NCBI GenBank assembly: GCA_015698045.1
Contig: BLAL01000187.1
Location: 62,001 to 126,000 of the forward strand
Direction of reading: 5' to 3'
From: Rhizophagus clarus
Taxonomy: Eukaryota; Glomeromycota; Glomeromycetes; Glomerales; Glomeraceae
DNA length: 64,000 nt
How positions within the stretch are numbered: the first letter of the stretch is position 1; each line of letters opens with the position of its first letter. A program made the position numbers and the translations under genes. The notes below the pieces were generated by a model, which was given only the letters and a program-made list of their open reading frames with translations, did not search any database and was not told where the DNA came from. Below, piece by piece: positions 1 through 12,386 of this stretch.

Positions 1-1350
1 CCCTTGTTGATCTTGATTTTCACATTCCATTAAATTACCATCATCACTTTTTTCTTTATCAGATATTGATCCTATATCAGGTTCACTAATAATAAATTCA
101 CCTCTTTGATCCCATGATCTAAATGCTTCAAAACCTCCTTTAAGCCAATAAACTCTTCCTCTTGGTAATTCATTTATTTCATCAATACTTTCACTTGAAG
201 AATTTGTATGATAACTTGACATTGCTCTTTCTAAAACGTTTAATAAGGTCCAACTTGGACTAACTTTATCAGATTCATCCATCAATTCATCAAATATTAT
301 TATATCATGATAATATTTTCCACCATCTTCATTTATTACTTCTAAATATTTATCTTTACCTTCAGGTGTAGTTATAAAAGAATCCAAAGAAAAATTACTC
401 ATATTACCACGACGATATCTTTTAATTAAAAGAGTGGGTAAATTTACATTAAAAGAATCACGTATATGATCGGATTGATATAAAGATAAATTACGAACAT
501 CTATTAAAATAGGTTTTGGTAATCTAAAAGGTTTGATTATATTACCATTATTTTCATCATAATAATAAGAATTTTCTTCTTCAAATTTAGCACTATTAGA
601 AGAAGATTCTCTTAACCTTTCAGCAAGTTCAGAAGGTAATATAGGTAAAGCTTTTCTACATGAATTACCAGAAGATTTAAACTTTCCAAGTTTTGAACCA
701 TTATTACCAAAACGAAAAGAATTTTTTGAATTATTTGTAGGGGATTGAGCAGCAACAGCAGCAGCAGCAGCAGCAACAGCTACTGGATTAGAAGTAGTAT
801 TATTAGTAGGACTTTCAGAACGTTTACGAATTGAACCACTACTGCCTTTTCTATATAATAATTTTGGAGATTTTGGAGGTTTTGGAGATTGAGGGGAAGA
901 AGAAAGGGAAAGTTTAGGAGAAGAAGAAGATTTTTGACGAAGAAAATTATTATTATTATTTGAATGAGATTTTTGAAATTTTAATAAAGTCATTGGAGAA
1001 GATTTACGACCAGTAATTGTGGTACGTTGAAAAGCAGCAGTTAAAGCAGATATAGGTTTAAGAACAAATCTTTTTGTTGGACTTTGAGGGGGTTTTTGAG
1101 AATTTTGTTGTTCTAATAAATATGAATCAGATTTTGAAGGACTAACGGGCGAACGAGAAATTATTATAGAAGGAGTAGGAATTATAACAGGAGCGGGTAA
1201 TTTTGATAAACGTCTTTTACGATAACCTGTGATTCTAAAAGTGCTATCTAAAAAACCACTTCCTTTTTCCATTGTATTTAAGGGAGCTTCACTTTCAAAA
1301 GTTTGACGTGTTAAACCTATTGTTGACTGTTTCGTAGAAGTTGAATTCAT
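1..1350 (-). CDS. Rhodanese-domain protein, probable MAP-kinase-phosphatase-like (5' part, runs off the window)
   Basis: An uninterrupted reading frame of 450 codons starts at the ATG at 1350-1348 and reaches base 1 without a stop or intron, so the 3' part lies outside the window. Residues 1-270 are low-complexity and Ser/Pro/Asn-rich with basic patches (RKRRL near 44) and a poly-Ala run near 191-201, as in a disordered regulatory region. Residues about 279-415 look like a rhodanese/Cdc25-like fold: the opening strand PILIDVRN, then YQSDHIRDSFNVNLP, a central strand HDIIIFDE and the closing VYWLKGGFEAFRSWDQ. FDE stands where an active rhodanese would have its catalytic Cys, so this domain is probably a binding module. 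In fungi this arrangement often precedes a dual-specificity phosphatase domain, which would lie beyond base 1. The phosphatase assignment is inference; a rhodanese-only protein is the alternative. Confidence 0.72.
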   Translation of the reverse strand, partial: MNSTSTKQSTIGLTRQTFESEAPLNTMEKGSGFLDSTFRITGYRKRRLSKLPAPVIIPTPSIIISRSPVSPSKSDSYLLEQQNSQKPPQSPTKRFVLKPISALTAAFQRTTITGRKSSPMTLLKFQKSHSNNNNNFLRQKSSSSPKLSLSSSPQSPKPPKSPKLLYRKGSSGSIRKRSESPTNNTTSNPVAVAAAAAAVAAQSPTNNSKNSFRFGNNGSKLGKFKSSGNSCRKALPILPSELAERLRESSSNSAKFEEENSYYYDENNGNIIKPFRLPKPILIDVRNLSLYQSDHIRDSFNVNLPTLLIKRYRRGNMSNFSLDSFITTPEGKDKYLEVINEDGGKYYHDIIIFDELMDESDKVSPSWTLLNVLERAMSSYHTNSSSESIDEINELPRGRVYWLKGGFEAFRSWDQRGEFIISEPDIGSISDKEKSDDGNLMECENQDQQG

Positions 1351-4194
1351 AATAATTATTATGGATATTATTATTATATAATATATTACGTATTATTGTA
1401 TTAAAAAAAATCGAGTTTTTTATTATTGTTTTTTTTTAAGAAAAGAAAAAAAAAAAAAAAAAAAAAATCTAAAGGTTTCAAAAAAAGTTTTAATTTATAT
1501 ATAGATTTATACGTGTTTGATGTGTGAAAAAAAAAAAAAATGACTACTATAACTGTATATATATAAAAAATTTTTTTTTTTTATATATATATATACATAC
1601 ACACACACACATATATATATACTGTATTATTTATTATATATATAATACACATATTATGTATTAGTATATATAATAAAAATATAATGTAATATATAAATAT
1701 TTGGAATTAAAATGAATTATTATTATTTTAAAAAAAAAAAAAAAAAAAAAAGAGGGTTTTTTTTTTTGCCAAGTAAACTAAGTAAACTTTGGGGGTACGT
1801 TTGAAAAAATTTTTAATACTTTTTCCGAATAGTTCAGTTTATCATGTCAAAATTAGGTAAAATTTCCATATAAAAATTCGAAAAAACAAAAATAGTAATA
1901 CACTAATATCAATTTAGTATACATAAACATTTTAAAAATATAATTTTACTTATTATTTATAACTCATTTGACGTAAATAGTACGAAAAAAAACTATATAT
2001 ATGTAAATACGTATGGCGAGAATGTGCTCGGGTAATCGGGTTTGGTGATGCAAAAAATTGTATCACCATGTGTTATATTTTAAGCTATTATGATACTAAT
2101 CATAATTATACATGAATTATAAAATAAAAATAACGACCAATTAAAATCAAATGAAAGTATTAAAATAATACTATGAAAGAAAAAAGACCTGAATTTAAAC
2201 ATGTAAAAATAATAAATCCAAAATATTTTATTGATCTTGCATATTTAATATAATAATCGTAGATAGTAAAGTCAATTGACAGATGCCATTATTATTATTA
2301 AAAAAAAAAAAAAAAAATGGGGAAATTATTAATTAAAATTTAGTAAAAACCTAGAAAAAAAAAAAAAAAAAAAAAAGGCGCAACGCAACCAAAATAACAA
2401 TAAAGCAGCCCAAAAATACTTGTTTTAATAATAACTAAAAATAACTCACTCACACCATTACAACAATCAAAATTGCCACAATTAAACATTTTTGACCAAA
2501 GAAAATGATAACGATATTTCTTTTTTTTTTCTCATAATAACCATCTCACAATAACCATAATTTCAGGGCTTAGTAAACATTTATCTCTTTTAGATCTGTG
2601 CATTCATTCCTTTAAGGGATACTTTCACAATATTCCCAATCAAAAAGGTCATTTTCCGCAAGTTAATGAATGATGCTTAGACATGTAAATAAACATCAAT
2701 TTTTACATGTTTGAATTTTATTGGAAATTTACACGTTATAAAACTTGATTCTTTCTTTCGTTATTTGAAAAGATAATTTTAGCTATTATACATATATTAC
2801 ACGGTTTTTACTATTTATATTTTTAGAGTTGAAAGGGGAAATTAAATTAAAATTTTCTCTTTATATTACAGATTACGAATGCTACATTGCAGCTTTGGTA
2901 TAATAAATACAATGAACAGATAAATATATATAAACATGTATAACGTAAATATGCATGATTGGCCATATTTTAATTTTAGGTTAGGTTTTTTTTTTTTCTC
3001 ATTTCCCCCTTTCTACTCATTATCCGAACCAATGTATTTTTGTTATAATTAGAATTTTCATGATTTAAAAATAGTCTTTCATAATATTTTTCATTAATAA
3101 ATATTATTCATTATTTTTATAGTAATATTTGGAAACTCGGAGAATCGGAATAATTGAAAAATACTTTTTAATTGTTTTTAATGCACGTATGTTTCAAAAT
3201 TTTGGCCATAAAATTTTTTGGTCGTCAAAAGAAATTTTTGGATCCCTGCTTTTCTACCAGAATTATGAAAAAGATCATCATTTTTTGATTTACACGTCTA
3301 CAATATTATTAAGTGGGTACCGTGGATACGTGGGTACGTGTCAAAAAAAAAAAAAAAAAAAAAATGATTTTTAATCTTTTGGGGGTTCTAAAAATCTTCT
3401 AGTACTTGATTTCTCATTTCTCGTGACCTCGGCTTTAACCCTCGAGTTTAGCCCTATTTAATCTTACCTGATTTAACCATATAGGATTGACAAGAAATCC
3501 TACATTTACTAATTTAGTTCATAATATTTGTATTTACCTTGTTTAGCATTGCGTCACCGACCTTTGCACGACCCAAGAATTTTTTCATTAATTGAAAAAG
3601 TATAATTTTAATCAAATTTTTTCTTCAAATCAAGGGAAGAAGGGGCGGGGTAAAAAAAATTTATTATATGATCTTTTTTTGGTAATATTTCTTAGCAAAT
3701 AAAATTAATTTCATGATTTGATCTCTTAATTATCGTGGGTTTTTTTTCTTATTTTTTACTATTTGAGGAAATGATTTCCAAATTTCATTCTTTTTTTTTT
3801 TTTTTCTTTCAAACTGGATAAACAATCCTTTTAGGGGGACTCTGGATAATCGATTTTTTTTTTTTGTTTCGAATTTTTCTTCCGAATTAATGTTGATTAA
3901 AATCTGAATTAGTAAACATGTTATAAAACAAAAAAAAAACTTAAAATAATAATGAACAAGAATTCTTTTTTCCTCCGAAAATGGTAGAAAGTTTCTTAAT
4001 AGAAAATTCTAATTTTGATAATCTTTTCAACAAAAATGCTTACGATCGGATATCGGGGTAAATATTTGAAACACTTTTTTAATAAACAATTATATACTAA
4101 TAATAATGAAATATTCCATTCTTGTCAGAAAAGGGACTTTTTTGAAACATTGTCACATTGATAACCGAGATAATAATGTGACAACGTGTAATCT

Positions 4195-4300
4195 TGTGTG
4201 TTGTTTGGTGTGTATTTATGTGCGTAATATGTGTGTGATATAGCGCGTGTGTGTGTGTGTGTAATTGTGTGTTATAGTGTGTGTAATGTGTGTGTAATGT
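4195..4300. repeat. TG-rich microsatellite
   Basis: The stretch has interrupted GTGTGT runs (TGTGTGTGTGTGTGTAATTGTGTG and variants). It is simple sequence with no coding signal. Confidence 0.85.
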
Positions 4301-5389
4301 GTGAGAACATTGTGAATTATTTTGTATATATGAGTTGAAGTGTATACATGTACAAGATGTGAAAACGAGGTGGTAATATTTCGGGTTTGCTTTTTGAATT
4401 AAATTATTAAATTATTAACCCCTCTCCCTTTCTCCACATATCCTTTTATGAATAATGATATAAATTATTGGTTTCCTTATAATTATTTCCATACAAAGTA
4501 TACATTATTAAGTAAATCTTCTTATAATAATTGCTTTTACTAATAATAATATTGACTAGTTTTTTTTTTACTATTAATACGACATATGATAATGGATAAT
4601 TCTTGATAAGATCTTTTAATATTGTTTATTATGATAATGTTTAAAGATGATAATACCGATAATACGATGATAACGATAATACCGATAATATGATAATACG
4701 ATGATAATGTTAATGATAATAACGATAACTCTGATGTAATGATCTAAAATAGATTGGAATCTAGTGTATGAAAATTCATTCAATTAACTTCATAATTTAT
4801 GATGGTTGATTTTTTACCTTCGGGACTAATTTACCTTTACCTTTCATACCGATCCAATCATATGCAAAAAAGATTGCGTAATGTCGAATTTTCTTTTTAA
4901 AAAAAGGTTGATCCACGAACAGCAGAAAATCATCATTATTTATTTTTTTTAAACCTTTTATCATTTAATTAACGAGGTAATTACGAGAATGAGTTTTGAA
5001 TTAAAAATCTTTTCTATATTTCTTCTCCTGTATTTTATTACATTGTTCCGATTGAAATGGTTCCTTTAATTATGGTTAAAATCTTTTGACATGTCCATCT
5101 TTACTTTATAATGTCGCTTTCTCCCTATATGAGGTTAGGGGTATCAGTGTCGGGGCGTCTACCTTACCATCGGGAACTGTCGGGCCGTCTACCTTATCAT
5201 ACGGGGAACGACTTTATTATTTCATTCATCAAAGTTTAATACTTACCTCTACAAAATTTTAATAATTTTTTGAAATTTTGAGGTATTTACTTTTAGGGTA
5301 ACACCTTATAATTGCAAGGGTTATTTCATATGAAGACGTCACTATATTGTCAAACATTCGCATTTAGGACGATGAAATCAGTGTAGAAA

Positions 5390-5655
5390 TTTATAACACT
5401 GGCGTAATGCTAAAATGGAGAAATTCTCAAAGCCCATGACAAAATATTACAACACATTACACCACTTTTGCATTACGTCAGTGTTTAAAATTCATTTTTA
5501 ATGCTGAACTTTTTATAAACGAATATAACAATTCGCCATACATTTTAAGACGGCGTAATGGCGAAATTTCAAAAAAAAAATGATATTTACATTGCGTAAT
5601 GCAAAAAAATGGTGTAGTGTGCCGTAAATCGTAATACTTTGACATGGGCTCGAAG
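5390..5655. repeat. Foldback repeat (MITE-like)
   Basis: AGCCCATGACAAAATATTAC (5431-5450) recurs inverted near 5630-5650 as GTAATACTTTGACATGGGCT, and the neighbouring ACACTACACCA and GCATTACG blocks also pair. A second nested inverted pair, AACACTGGCGTAATGC and GCATTACGTCAGTGTT, lies at about 5397-5412 and 5470-5485. No target-site duplication was found, so the family is unassigned. Confidence 0.5.
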
Positions 5656-6371
5656 CCTTGACCCTATTTCATCCATCCCATGTACATTCATTAACTAATT
5701 ACTAAAATATTATGTATTTGAATGTTAAGAAAACTTGTTGACTAATATAGTTTTTGTGTTTACTTGCAATCATGGATCTTGCGCTATTTTGGGAAAACAA
5801 ATTTTCACCAGATTGATAAAAAAAAAATATTGTAAGATTGAAATAGTTCCCTTTTTATTAATTATTCACAAGATATAGTTATGAAAAAAAATGAATTCAA
5901 TATTAATAAACGTCTATAGTTTACATTAAAGGTCACTAAATTCATTATTAGTGTTTCATCCTGGAAACCGGAGTGAGATCTTTTGGATGGGATCAGCATC
6001 CGTCATATATTTTTTAAAGGAGTTTTAGTTTCAAAGAAGAATATCATCCATGTTCCATAGTATAACAGAATAGTTTCATAAGATTATGAATGAATTTAAA
6101 ATGAACTGATCTAATAATTAATGAATATCTTCGAGAATTATGATGTTTACTTTTTTAAAACAATCAATTTTTTTAAGTTTCGAAATATTGCAAAATATTT
6201 GTTGAATTAAACCGGTTCAATAAAAGAATTGTTTGTTTGTTCCATTACATGTTGTTACATGTTTGATAGATAATGCAAGATATATCTATTCATATTCATC
6301 ACGGTTTGTTACATGTTTGATAATGCAATTCTCGGTTTTGCACGCTTTGAAATACAAAAAATAAAGTTTTA

Positions 6372-7853
6372 ATGATAAAATTATCTAAATTTATCAAAAT
6401 GCTTTTTAATTTAGAATTTTTATTAATTTATACTATTATTAGAAGTATAGCTCCAACTTTACAATTGTTGTGGTTGCCTGGTTGGCCGGTTTCTTTAATA
6501 GTAATCACATCATCGCAATCACTACTACATCTAAGCCAATTGGTAGAAAATAACTTTTCTTTATAAAAAAATTATTCATATTTTATTGTAAAGAATAAAA
6601 AGTAAATTCTAAATTAAAATACTATATAAAAAACGTAAATATTAATTTAATTAATTAATATTTGTTAAAATAACATTTAAAAGTAATTTTTACCGTAATT
6701 ATATTACATATACATTATTTATTTAATAAAAAAAAAAAAAAGGCAATACAATTAATTTATAATATAATAATAAAAGCCGAAGCCTTTTATTATTCCTTTT
6801 AAAAATGAAAAACTGAATAATTCCAGGTAGAATCTTGAAAAAAAAACTTTACATACGGATTACAGAAATAGTTATAATTAAAAAAAAAAAAAAATACTAG
6901 AGTGATAAATTTAGTTCTTAAATATGCCTTTTATTTTACTAATTTTTATGGGCTTGATTTATTTGTAAATATCAAAATATTTTATTTTTTTTTATTTTTT
7001 TTTTTTTTTAATTGCATTTATTTTAGCTATAAATTATAAACATATATATATATTACTTTTGTAATCTTACTTATAATAAATTTAATACAATCTTTATATT
7101 TTAAATTTTAAAAAATATATTATATACAGTATATAAAAATTATAAGTTATATAAATTTATATAAGTTTATAATATTTATACAGGTAAAAATACAGTGTAC
7201 ATATAAGGACTTTTTAAGATAATAGATGGTTGATAAATTAATTATATTAGATTATTAAAATAGTTATTTTAATTTATAATAATTTGTATTATATCTATAA
7301 CAAAAAAAAATAATTTATATAAAAATTTATATATTATAAAAAAATTATTTTAATATTTCAAAAATTTTATTATTATTAAATATTTATTAAAATAAATTAA
7401 TTTAGAAATATATTAAACAAAAAATTTTTAAATTTATATATACTATATATATTTTATAATTTTAATTGTATCAATAATTGGCAGATGAATGAACTGGCCA
7501 AGGTTGAAAGTATTACAAAACCCAGAAATATATATATAGGGGTTAAGTGGCAAAAAAAATTTTTTATATGAGCTGTACACATTTTTTTCAGGGCTAGAAT
7601 TATGATAGTGTTAGTCAATTTTTAAACTAAGAAATAAATCTTTAACCAGCACTATCTAAAATTATTCACAAAAGGAAAGATCTACATAGTTTTTATGATT
7701 CATTATATGTAAACTCAAACCTGACTCTTTTATGTATATTTCTGGATCATAGTATTACATGTAGTATAAAAGTGATTATTATATAATTTTATCTAATCTA
7801 ATAAATGTAAATATGATTTCAACACCTTAAAAAAATTGTATCAATAATATTAA
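6372..7853. other. Intergenic AT-rich DNA, no gene seen
   Basis: One open frame of 64 codons at 6372-6566 has no recognisable motif and is not called a gene. The rest is A+T with long homopolymers. A short hairpin at about 6766-6793 pairs AATAATAAAAG with CTTTTATTATT. Confidence 0.5.
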
Positions 7854-7994
7854 TATGGGCCAGTGCGAAAAGATTGGTACCTCACTTAAAAAAAAAGGGA
7901 TTTACATTAAGAAATATATCGCATGATTAAAATATGATCAGCTGAAAAAAAAGCATATATTAGTTTATCTTTAAATAAACATTTTTTATTAAAA

Positions 7995-9003
7995 CTAGCC
8001 GATAAGCCCAGGCATTGCCCTGGGTTTGTAGGTTTAATATTAAAAATAAGAATATTGATAGTAATATTACGCACTTGCAATGTATGGTTTTAATCAAAAT
8101 ATTGGTTTGATTAAACAAATAAACTGTAAGAAATTTGGGATTGAAATATTTTTACAATACATTTATTTTATGTTATTTAAATAAATAATAAATTAGTGAT
8201 TTACATTTTAAATCTTTAATAAAATAATAATTCTTATCAGAAGACTTCTGGATATACAACATTACGTGTAACATTCACACCTTGCTGTTTAGAAATTAGA
8301 ATTTTTAAATTTTTTTGTGAAGTTACTCTTAAAAAGATAACATACAACTGTCCATGAGAAAAGTCAGGAGTTGGAAGATATAAACCAACCCAGTTAAATG
8401 TTTGCCCTTGAGACTTATTAATATTAACTTATGAGGTGGAAGACCTCCAACAGTTAAAGAATTGAAAAACTCTAGTGATGTATATTTGGGCAAATTGAGG
8501 ATGTTTTTCATCATTAGGAAGAAATGTTCCTATATTATAGTATATTTCTCCATGTATTCAAAAAGTATAAACACCTCTAGTTCCTATTACATGTTCATCA
8601 ATTTTTGCGTCTATTGCAGAATTATACATCCTAATATTTTATTTAAATAAATGTGCAGTAGAATTCATTCTATCAAGAAGGTTATCTAAAGGAGGTAGTA
8701 GTTCTTGCAAAGGTGGAAGAAGAACCTTGTCTTTTGTGCAGCAGGTAGCAAAAACTGGTGATCTTGTAGATACATTTACTCTTTCATCCATAGTCTCACA
8801 GTTGAAACATTCATAGTTCATATTACCTAGTGTATGATAATCTAATCCATCTAAAATCCATAGATAGATATGTACCTTTGGAATTTTTGATAATTCATTA
8901 ATTCCATCATCTCTCCTTCTTTTTGAATGTGGTGGTAGTATATTTTCTTTTCATTTTGTCTTTTTAGTTGACGACAACATTGCTGACGTTCACGTTGGAG
9001 CAT
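7995..9003 (-). mobile_element. Helitron remnant, 3' end and internally deleted Rep/helicase body
   Basis: On the minus strand the sequence ends CTAG at 7998-7995 followed by T. A short spacer upstream of that lies the hairpin ACCCAGGGCAATGCCTGGGCT (8006-8026), which is the Helitron 3' signature of a hairpin then CTRR inserted before T. The coding debris upstream is in the matching orientation. The 5' TC end could not be fixed. Confidence 0.7.
8237..9003 (-). pseudogene. Helitron Rep-helicase pseudogene: N-terminal region joined to the Pif1 C-terminus
   Basis: Reading the minus strand from the ATG at 9003, the peptide has the basic start RERQQCCRQLKRQNEK, then YECFNCETMDERVN and FATCCTKDKVLLPPL, the Cys-rich block typical of Helitron proteins, then IRMYNSA and RGVYTF pieces. 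It jumps directly to FFNSLTVGGLPPHKL and, in another frame, to NINKSQGQTFNWVGLYLP, SHGQLYV and RNVVYPEVF with a stop at 8239-8237, the end of the Pif1-type helicase. A full Helitron protein is well over 1000 residues; nearly all of the Rep domain and the front of the helicase are missing here. There is an in-frame stop after HLFK, another in the YTF segment, and a frame change inside the C-terminal block. Confidence 0.8.
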
Positions 9004-10300
9004 TTTCTATCATTCCTTACCATACATCATAATTTTTATATATAATAATAAATGAGAAATGTTATATTTAGTTTTCAATATTTATTAATATGTTTAAGAA
9101 AAATAATTTGCAGTATTAACATGTAGGATCATTTTTTACTTTTTATTTCTTTATTAAACTTTAAACTTAAATTACAATACATACCGTATTAGGTATCAAA
9201 AAACTTAATTATACTTTTAATAAATAAATATTAAATTAGCAAAAACATAAAAGATTTTAATATGCTGCATATATATAATAAATAGTAAAATTTTTTCTGG
9301 GGAGATTAAGTCCTCACAGACTCTCTACTTAGCTCTATTTTTTTTATCTTTTTTTTTTTTAATTTTCATTTTTTTGCTTTTCTTTTATTTTATTTTTCCT
9401 CTAGATTGTATCTGGTATGTAATGTTACACACATAAATATTACACAATTAAAAATTATTTATACATAGTACTCTAAACATGATAGTGATCGACATCAATG
9501 ATTTTAAATATAAGATTTTTTATTTAATCATATACAGTTCTTTTTTAAAATGAAATTGCATACCATCAACTAATAATAAAAAATTGATGAAAATAAATGG
9601 TTACAACTATTTCTTGGGGTTTAGCTCTATAAGAATGAACTATCAGAAGGTCATATTTCACAAGCAGGTTGCTGGAGTGTTGAGACATAATTGAGGGTAC
9701 AGTTGAAAGTGTAATGTTAAATTGGAACAGATGCAATAATATTATTTTTACACTATATGAGCTCTTATTAAACCTTACAATCTGATGGAAACATTCAGTA
9801 ATTTTCATATATGAAAATTTTGAGTGTAATAAACAGCCAAGCAATTTTTTTCTACATATTCTATGATATTTTCTTGCTAAAAAAAGGTGCAACTTAATAA
9901 ATGGATGCTTCTATGAGAAGTTAATTTTACCTTTCATTACCATTATGAACTTTAATTCATTAAAGATTTTTGGTCAATTGTAAAGAGTAAAATTATGTGC
10001 TCAGGTTCACATCCAAACCTCTTATTTGTTAAAAATATGCTTCTAGATTTATTTAAAAAAAATATTACTTTAAAAATTATTGTTAGCTTTATGAAAGAGC
10101 ATTTAAAAATACTAAGAGGATATTTTAATCTAATAAAAACTTACGATTAATTGATAAAAAATTTGACGCTTATAGTAATTTTAATGACAATCATATGTTT
10201 TAATTTAATATTTATATCGTATCTTTCCCAATACTTACTGATAATATTTAAATAAAAAAAAAATTTTTTTATATAATAAAATTATTTTTATTGATGCTAT
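9004..10300. other. Interior of the TA element without recognisable coding
   Basis: A 108-codon open frame on the minus strand at 9892-9566 is unusually long for DNA this AT-rich and has mixed composition, but I recognise no family. It may be debris of the same Helitron or of a captured sequence. Confidence 0.35.
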
Positions 10301-10334
10301 ATTTAAGGTACCAATCTTTTTGCACTGGCCCATA

Positions 10335-11280
10335 TAATTTAGTTATAATAATAATTATTTTTATATATAACTATAATATTTAAATTATGTTTTTATAATA
10401 TATAATTATACTATTAAAATTATCTTTTTATTATATTTATCAACTATTAAATAAGAATATATTTACAACTCAATTCTGAAATCTGCAATATTATAAACTT
10501 TAAAGTTAAGTTATATTAATAGTTTACAATATTGCAACTTATTAAATATGCCAAAATGGCTTTTTTTATATTATTTTATAAAGAAATGCTATTTTGGAAT
10601 TTTTTTTACTTTTTTTTTTATTAAAAAACATATTAAATCTGTATTTTTTTTATATTATTTTATGAAAAAATACTAAAATTAACATTTTTTTAAATAATAT
10701 TATTTTTAATAAAAAAATATTAAATTATTTTTTAAATAAATAATTAAGAAAAATATTACAGCCATTTATTAAATTATTGATATCTCTTATTATTTTTAAA
10801 TAATTTTTTCAGATATAATCAAATATCAGTAATAATTTAGGTCAATTTATAATGCTAACTAAAATTATAAATTACATGATTATATATATATTTAAAAATA
10901 AAATGAAGTTTTATAATTTTGCAATAAATACAGGAATTTTTTGTAAAATAAATATCACTCAAAATAAAAATCATATATCTCATAAATTTTTTTTTTTTGG
11001 AGTAATATCTATTTTATAAAAAAAAATTTTTGCATTTTTTTTTGCAAAATTATAAAATTACTTTTTTTTTAAATATTTATGTAATCATATGATTCATAAT
11101 TTTAGCTAGCATTATAAGTTAATCTGAATTATTGCATTTAACTATAATTCAATAAAATTTTAATTGGTTTATTTTAAATAATTATTATCATTGAAATTTT
11201 TTTTTTTATATAATAAAGTTTTATTTTATTTAAAATAAATTTATTACTATAATAATTCTTATAATACTTTATTTTTAAGA
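10335..11280. other. Intergenic AT-rich DNA, nothing seen
   Basis: The stretch is almost pure A+T with long homopolymer runs. No open frame, element end or structured repeat was supportable. Confidence 0.5.
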
Positions 11281-12215
11281 AAAAATATAAAATTAAAAAC
11301 TATAATAAAAAAAAGAATAAATAACAAAAGAAATAAAAATAAAATAAAAAAAAATTAAGAGAAAAAAAAAAGCAAAAATAATAAAAGAAAAATAAAAAAA
11401 AGATAGTGAAAAAAAAAATAAAAAAAAAGTGAAAATAATGAAAAGAGAATGAAAATAAATGAAAAACAAAAAATAAAAATAAAAAAAATAAAAGTAACAA
11501 ATTGAAAAAATAAAAAATAAAATAAAAGGGAAAAAATAACAATAATAAAGAGAAAGTAAAAGAAATAAAAATAACAAAAAAAATAAAAATATTGAAGGAA
11601 AAATAAAAAAAGGTAAAATAAAATCAAGAGAAATAGAAAAAAAACAAAAAAAAAAATAGAAAATAAAAGAAGTAAAAAGGAGATAAAAAAAAAAATAAAA
11701 AGAAATTAAAAAATAAAAAAAAATAAAAGAAGAAATTAAAAAAATAAAAAAAAGAATTAAAAGAAATGTAAAAATAAAAGAAAGTAAAAAAAAAAAAGAT
11801 AAAAAGATGAAAAATAAGAAAAATCAAAAAAAAAATAAAAAAATAATTAAAAAAAAAATGAAAAATAAAAAGTATTGAAAAATGAAAAACAAAAAAAAGC
11901 AAAAAAAAAAACAAAAAGAAATTAAAAAAAATAAAAGATAAAAGTTAGTAATTAAAAGAAATAAAAATAAAAAAGGTCAAAAAAACAAAAAACAAAAAGA
12001 AGTAAAAAATGAAACAAATTAAAAAAAATAAAAAATAAAAAAAAAATAAAAAAAAAAGAGTAATTAAAAGAAATGAAAAATAAAAAAGCAGTAAAAAATA
12101 GAAAAAATAAAAGGAGTAAAAAAATAAAGAAAAAATTAAAAGGAATAAAAAGAATAAGTTTGAAAATAAAAAAAGTTAAAAAAAAAATAAAAAAATAAAA
12201 AACAAAAATATTTTA
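11281..12215. repeat. Purine-strand low-complexity tract (A-rich with G, few pyrimidines)
   Basis: About 930 bp in which the + strand is overwhelmingly A with scattered G and T in the pattern AAAAATAAAAGAAAT, with C very rare. The minus-strand open frames inside read as poly-Phe/Leu/Tyr and are composition artefacts. A similar tract lies at 43.9-45.4 kb inside another element. Confidence 0.85.
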
Positions 12216-12386
12216 ATATTAACTGCAAAGAAAAACTAAAGAAATATATTAGTAAAAAAAATTAATAAAAAAAAAACTAGTAAGTAAAAGAAATAATAAA
12301 CAAAATTGGAATTATATAGTACCAAATATATTTTAATTATAAAACTAAATATTTTTTTTATATCAATTAGATATATAGGTTAGAAT

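Larger units (their letters stand above)
1351..6371. other. Intergenic AT-rich DNA, no gene seen
   Basis: No coding region is supportable here. The stretch holds long A and T runs, the start-proximal upstream region of the rhodanese gene, TA/CA microsatellite sequence near 1570-1660, a TG microsatellite at about 4195-4300 and a foldback repeat at 5390-5655. A small hairpin at about 2043-2068 (TGGTGATGCAA, loop AAAA, TTGTATCACCA) has an 11-bp stem with one G-T pair. Confidence 0.6.
7856..10332. mobile_element. TA-flanked inverted-repeat DNA transposon (mariner-like termini), carrying Helitron debris
   Basis: The left end TGGGCCAGTGCGAAAAGATT (7856) is repeated inverted at the right end as AATCTTTTTGCACTGGCCCA (ending 10332); the match continues through GGTACC, about 28 bp in all. 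Both ends are flanked by TA (7854-7855 and 10333-10334), as in Tc1/mariner-type elements. No transposase of that class is visible inside; instead it holds a Helitron remnant on the minus strand. It is either a non-autonomous element invaded by a Helitron or one that captured it. The terminal motif GGCCAGTKCAAAA is shared with the 126-bp MITE at 60010. Confidence 0.72.

Noticed and set aside
3129-3374. 81-codon frame ending in poly-Lys
   Set aside because: The end is an A-run, the rest has no motif and no splice or promoter context; judged chance.
4195-4300. Telomere-like or regulatory TG array
   Set aside because: Irregular TGTG spacing without a telomeric unit; a plain microsatellite.
6372-6566. 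64-codon frame with two hydrophobic stretches
   Set aside because: No similarity recognised and no context; chance in AT-rich DNA cannot be excluded.
11293-11914. Several overlapping minus-strand open frames rich in Phe, Tyr and Leu that could pass for membrane proteins
   Set aside because: They are the complement of a purine-only tract; any frame is open and the peptides are pure composition artefacts.
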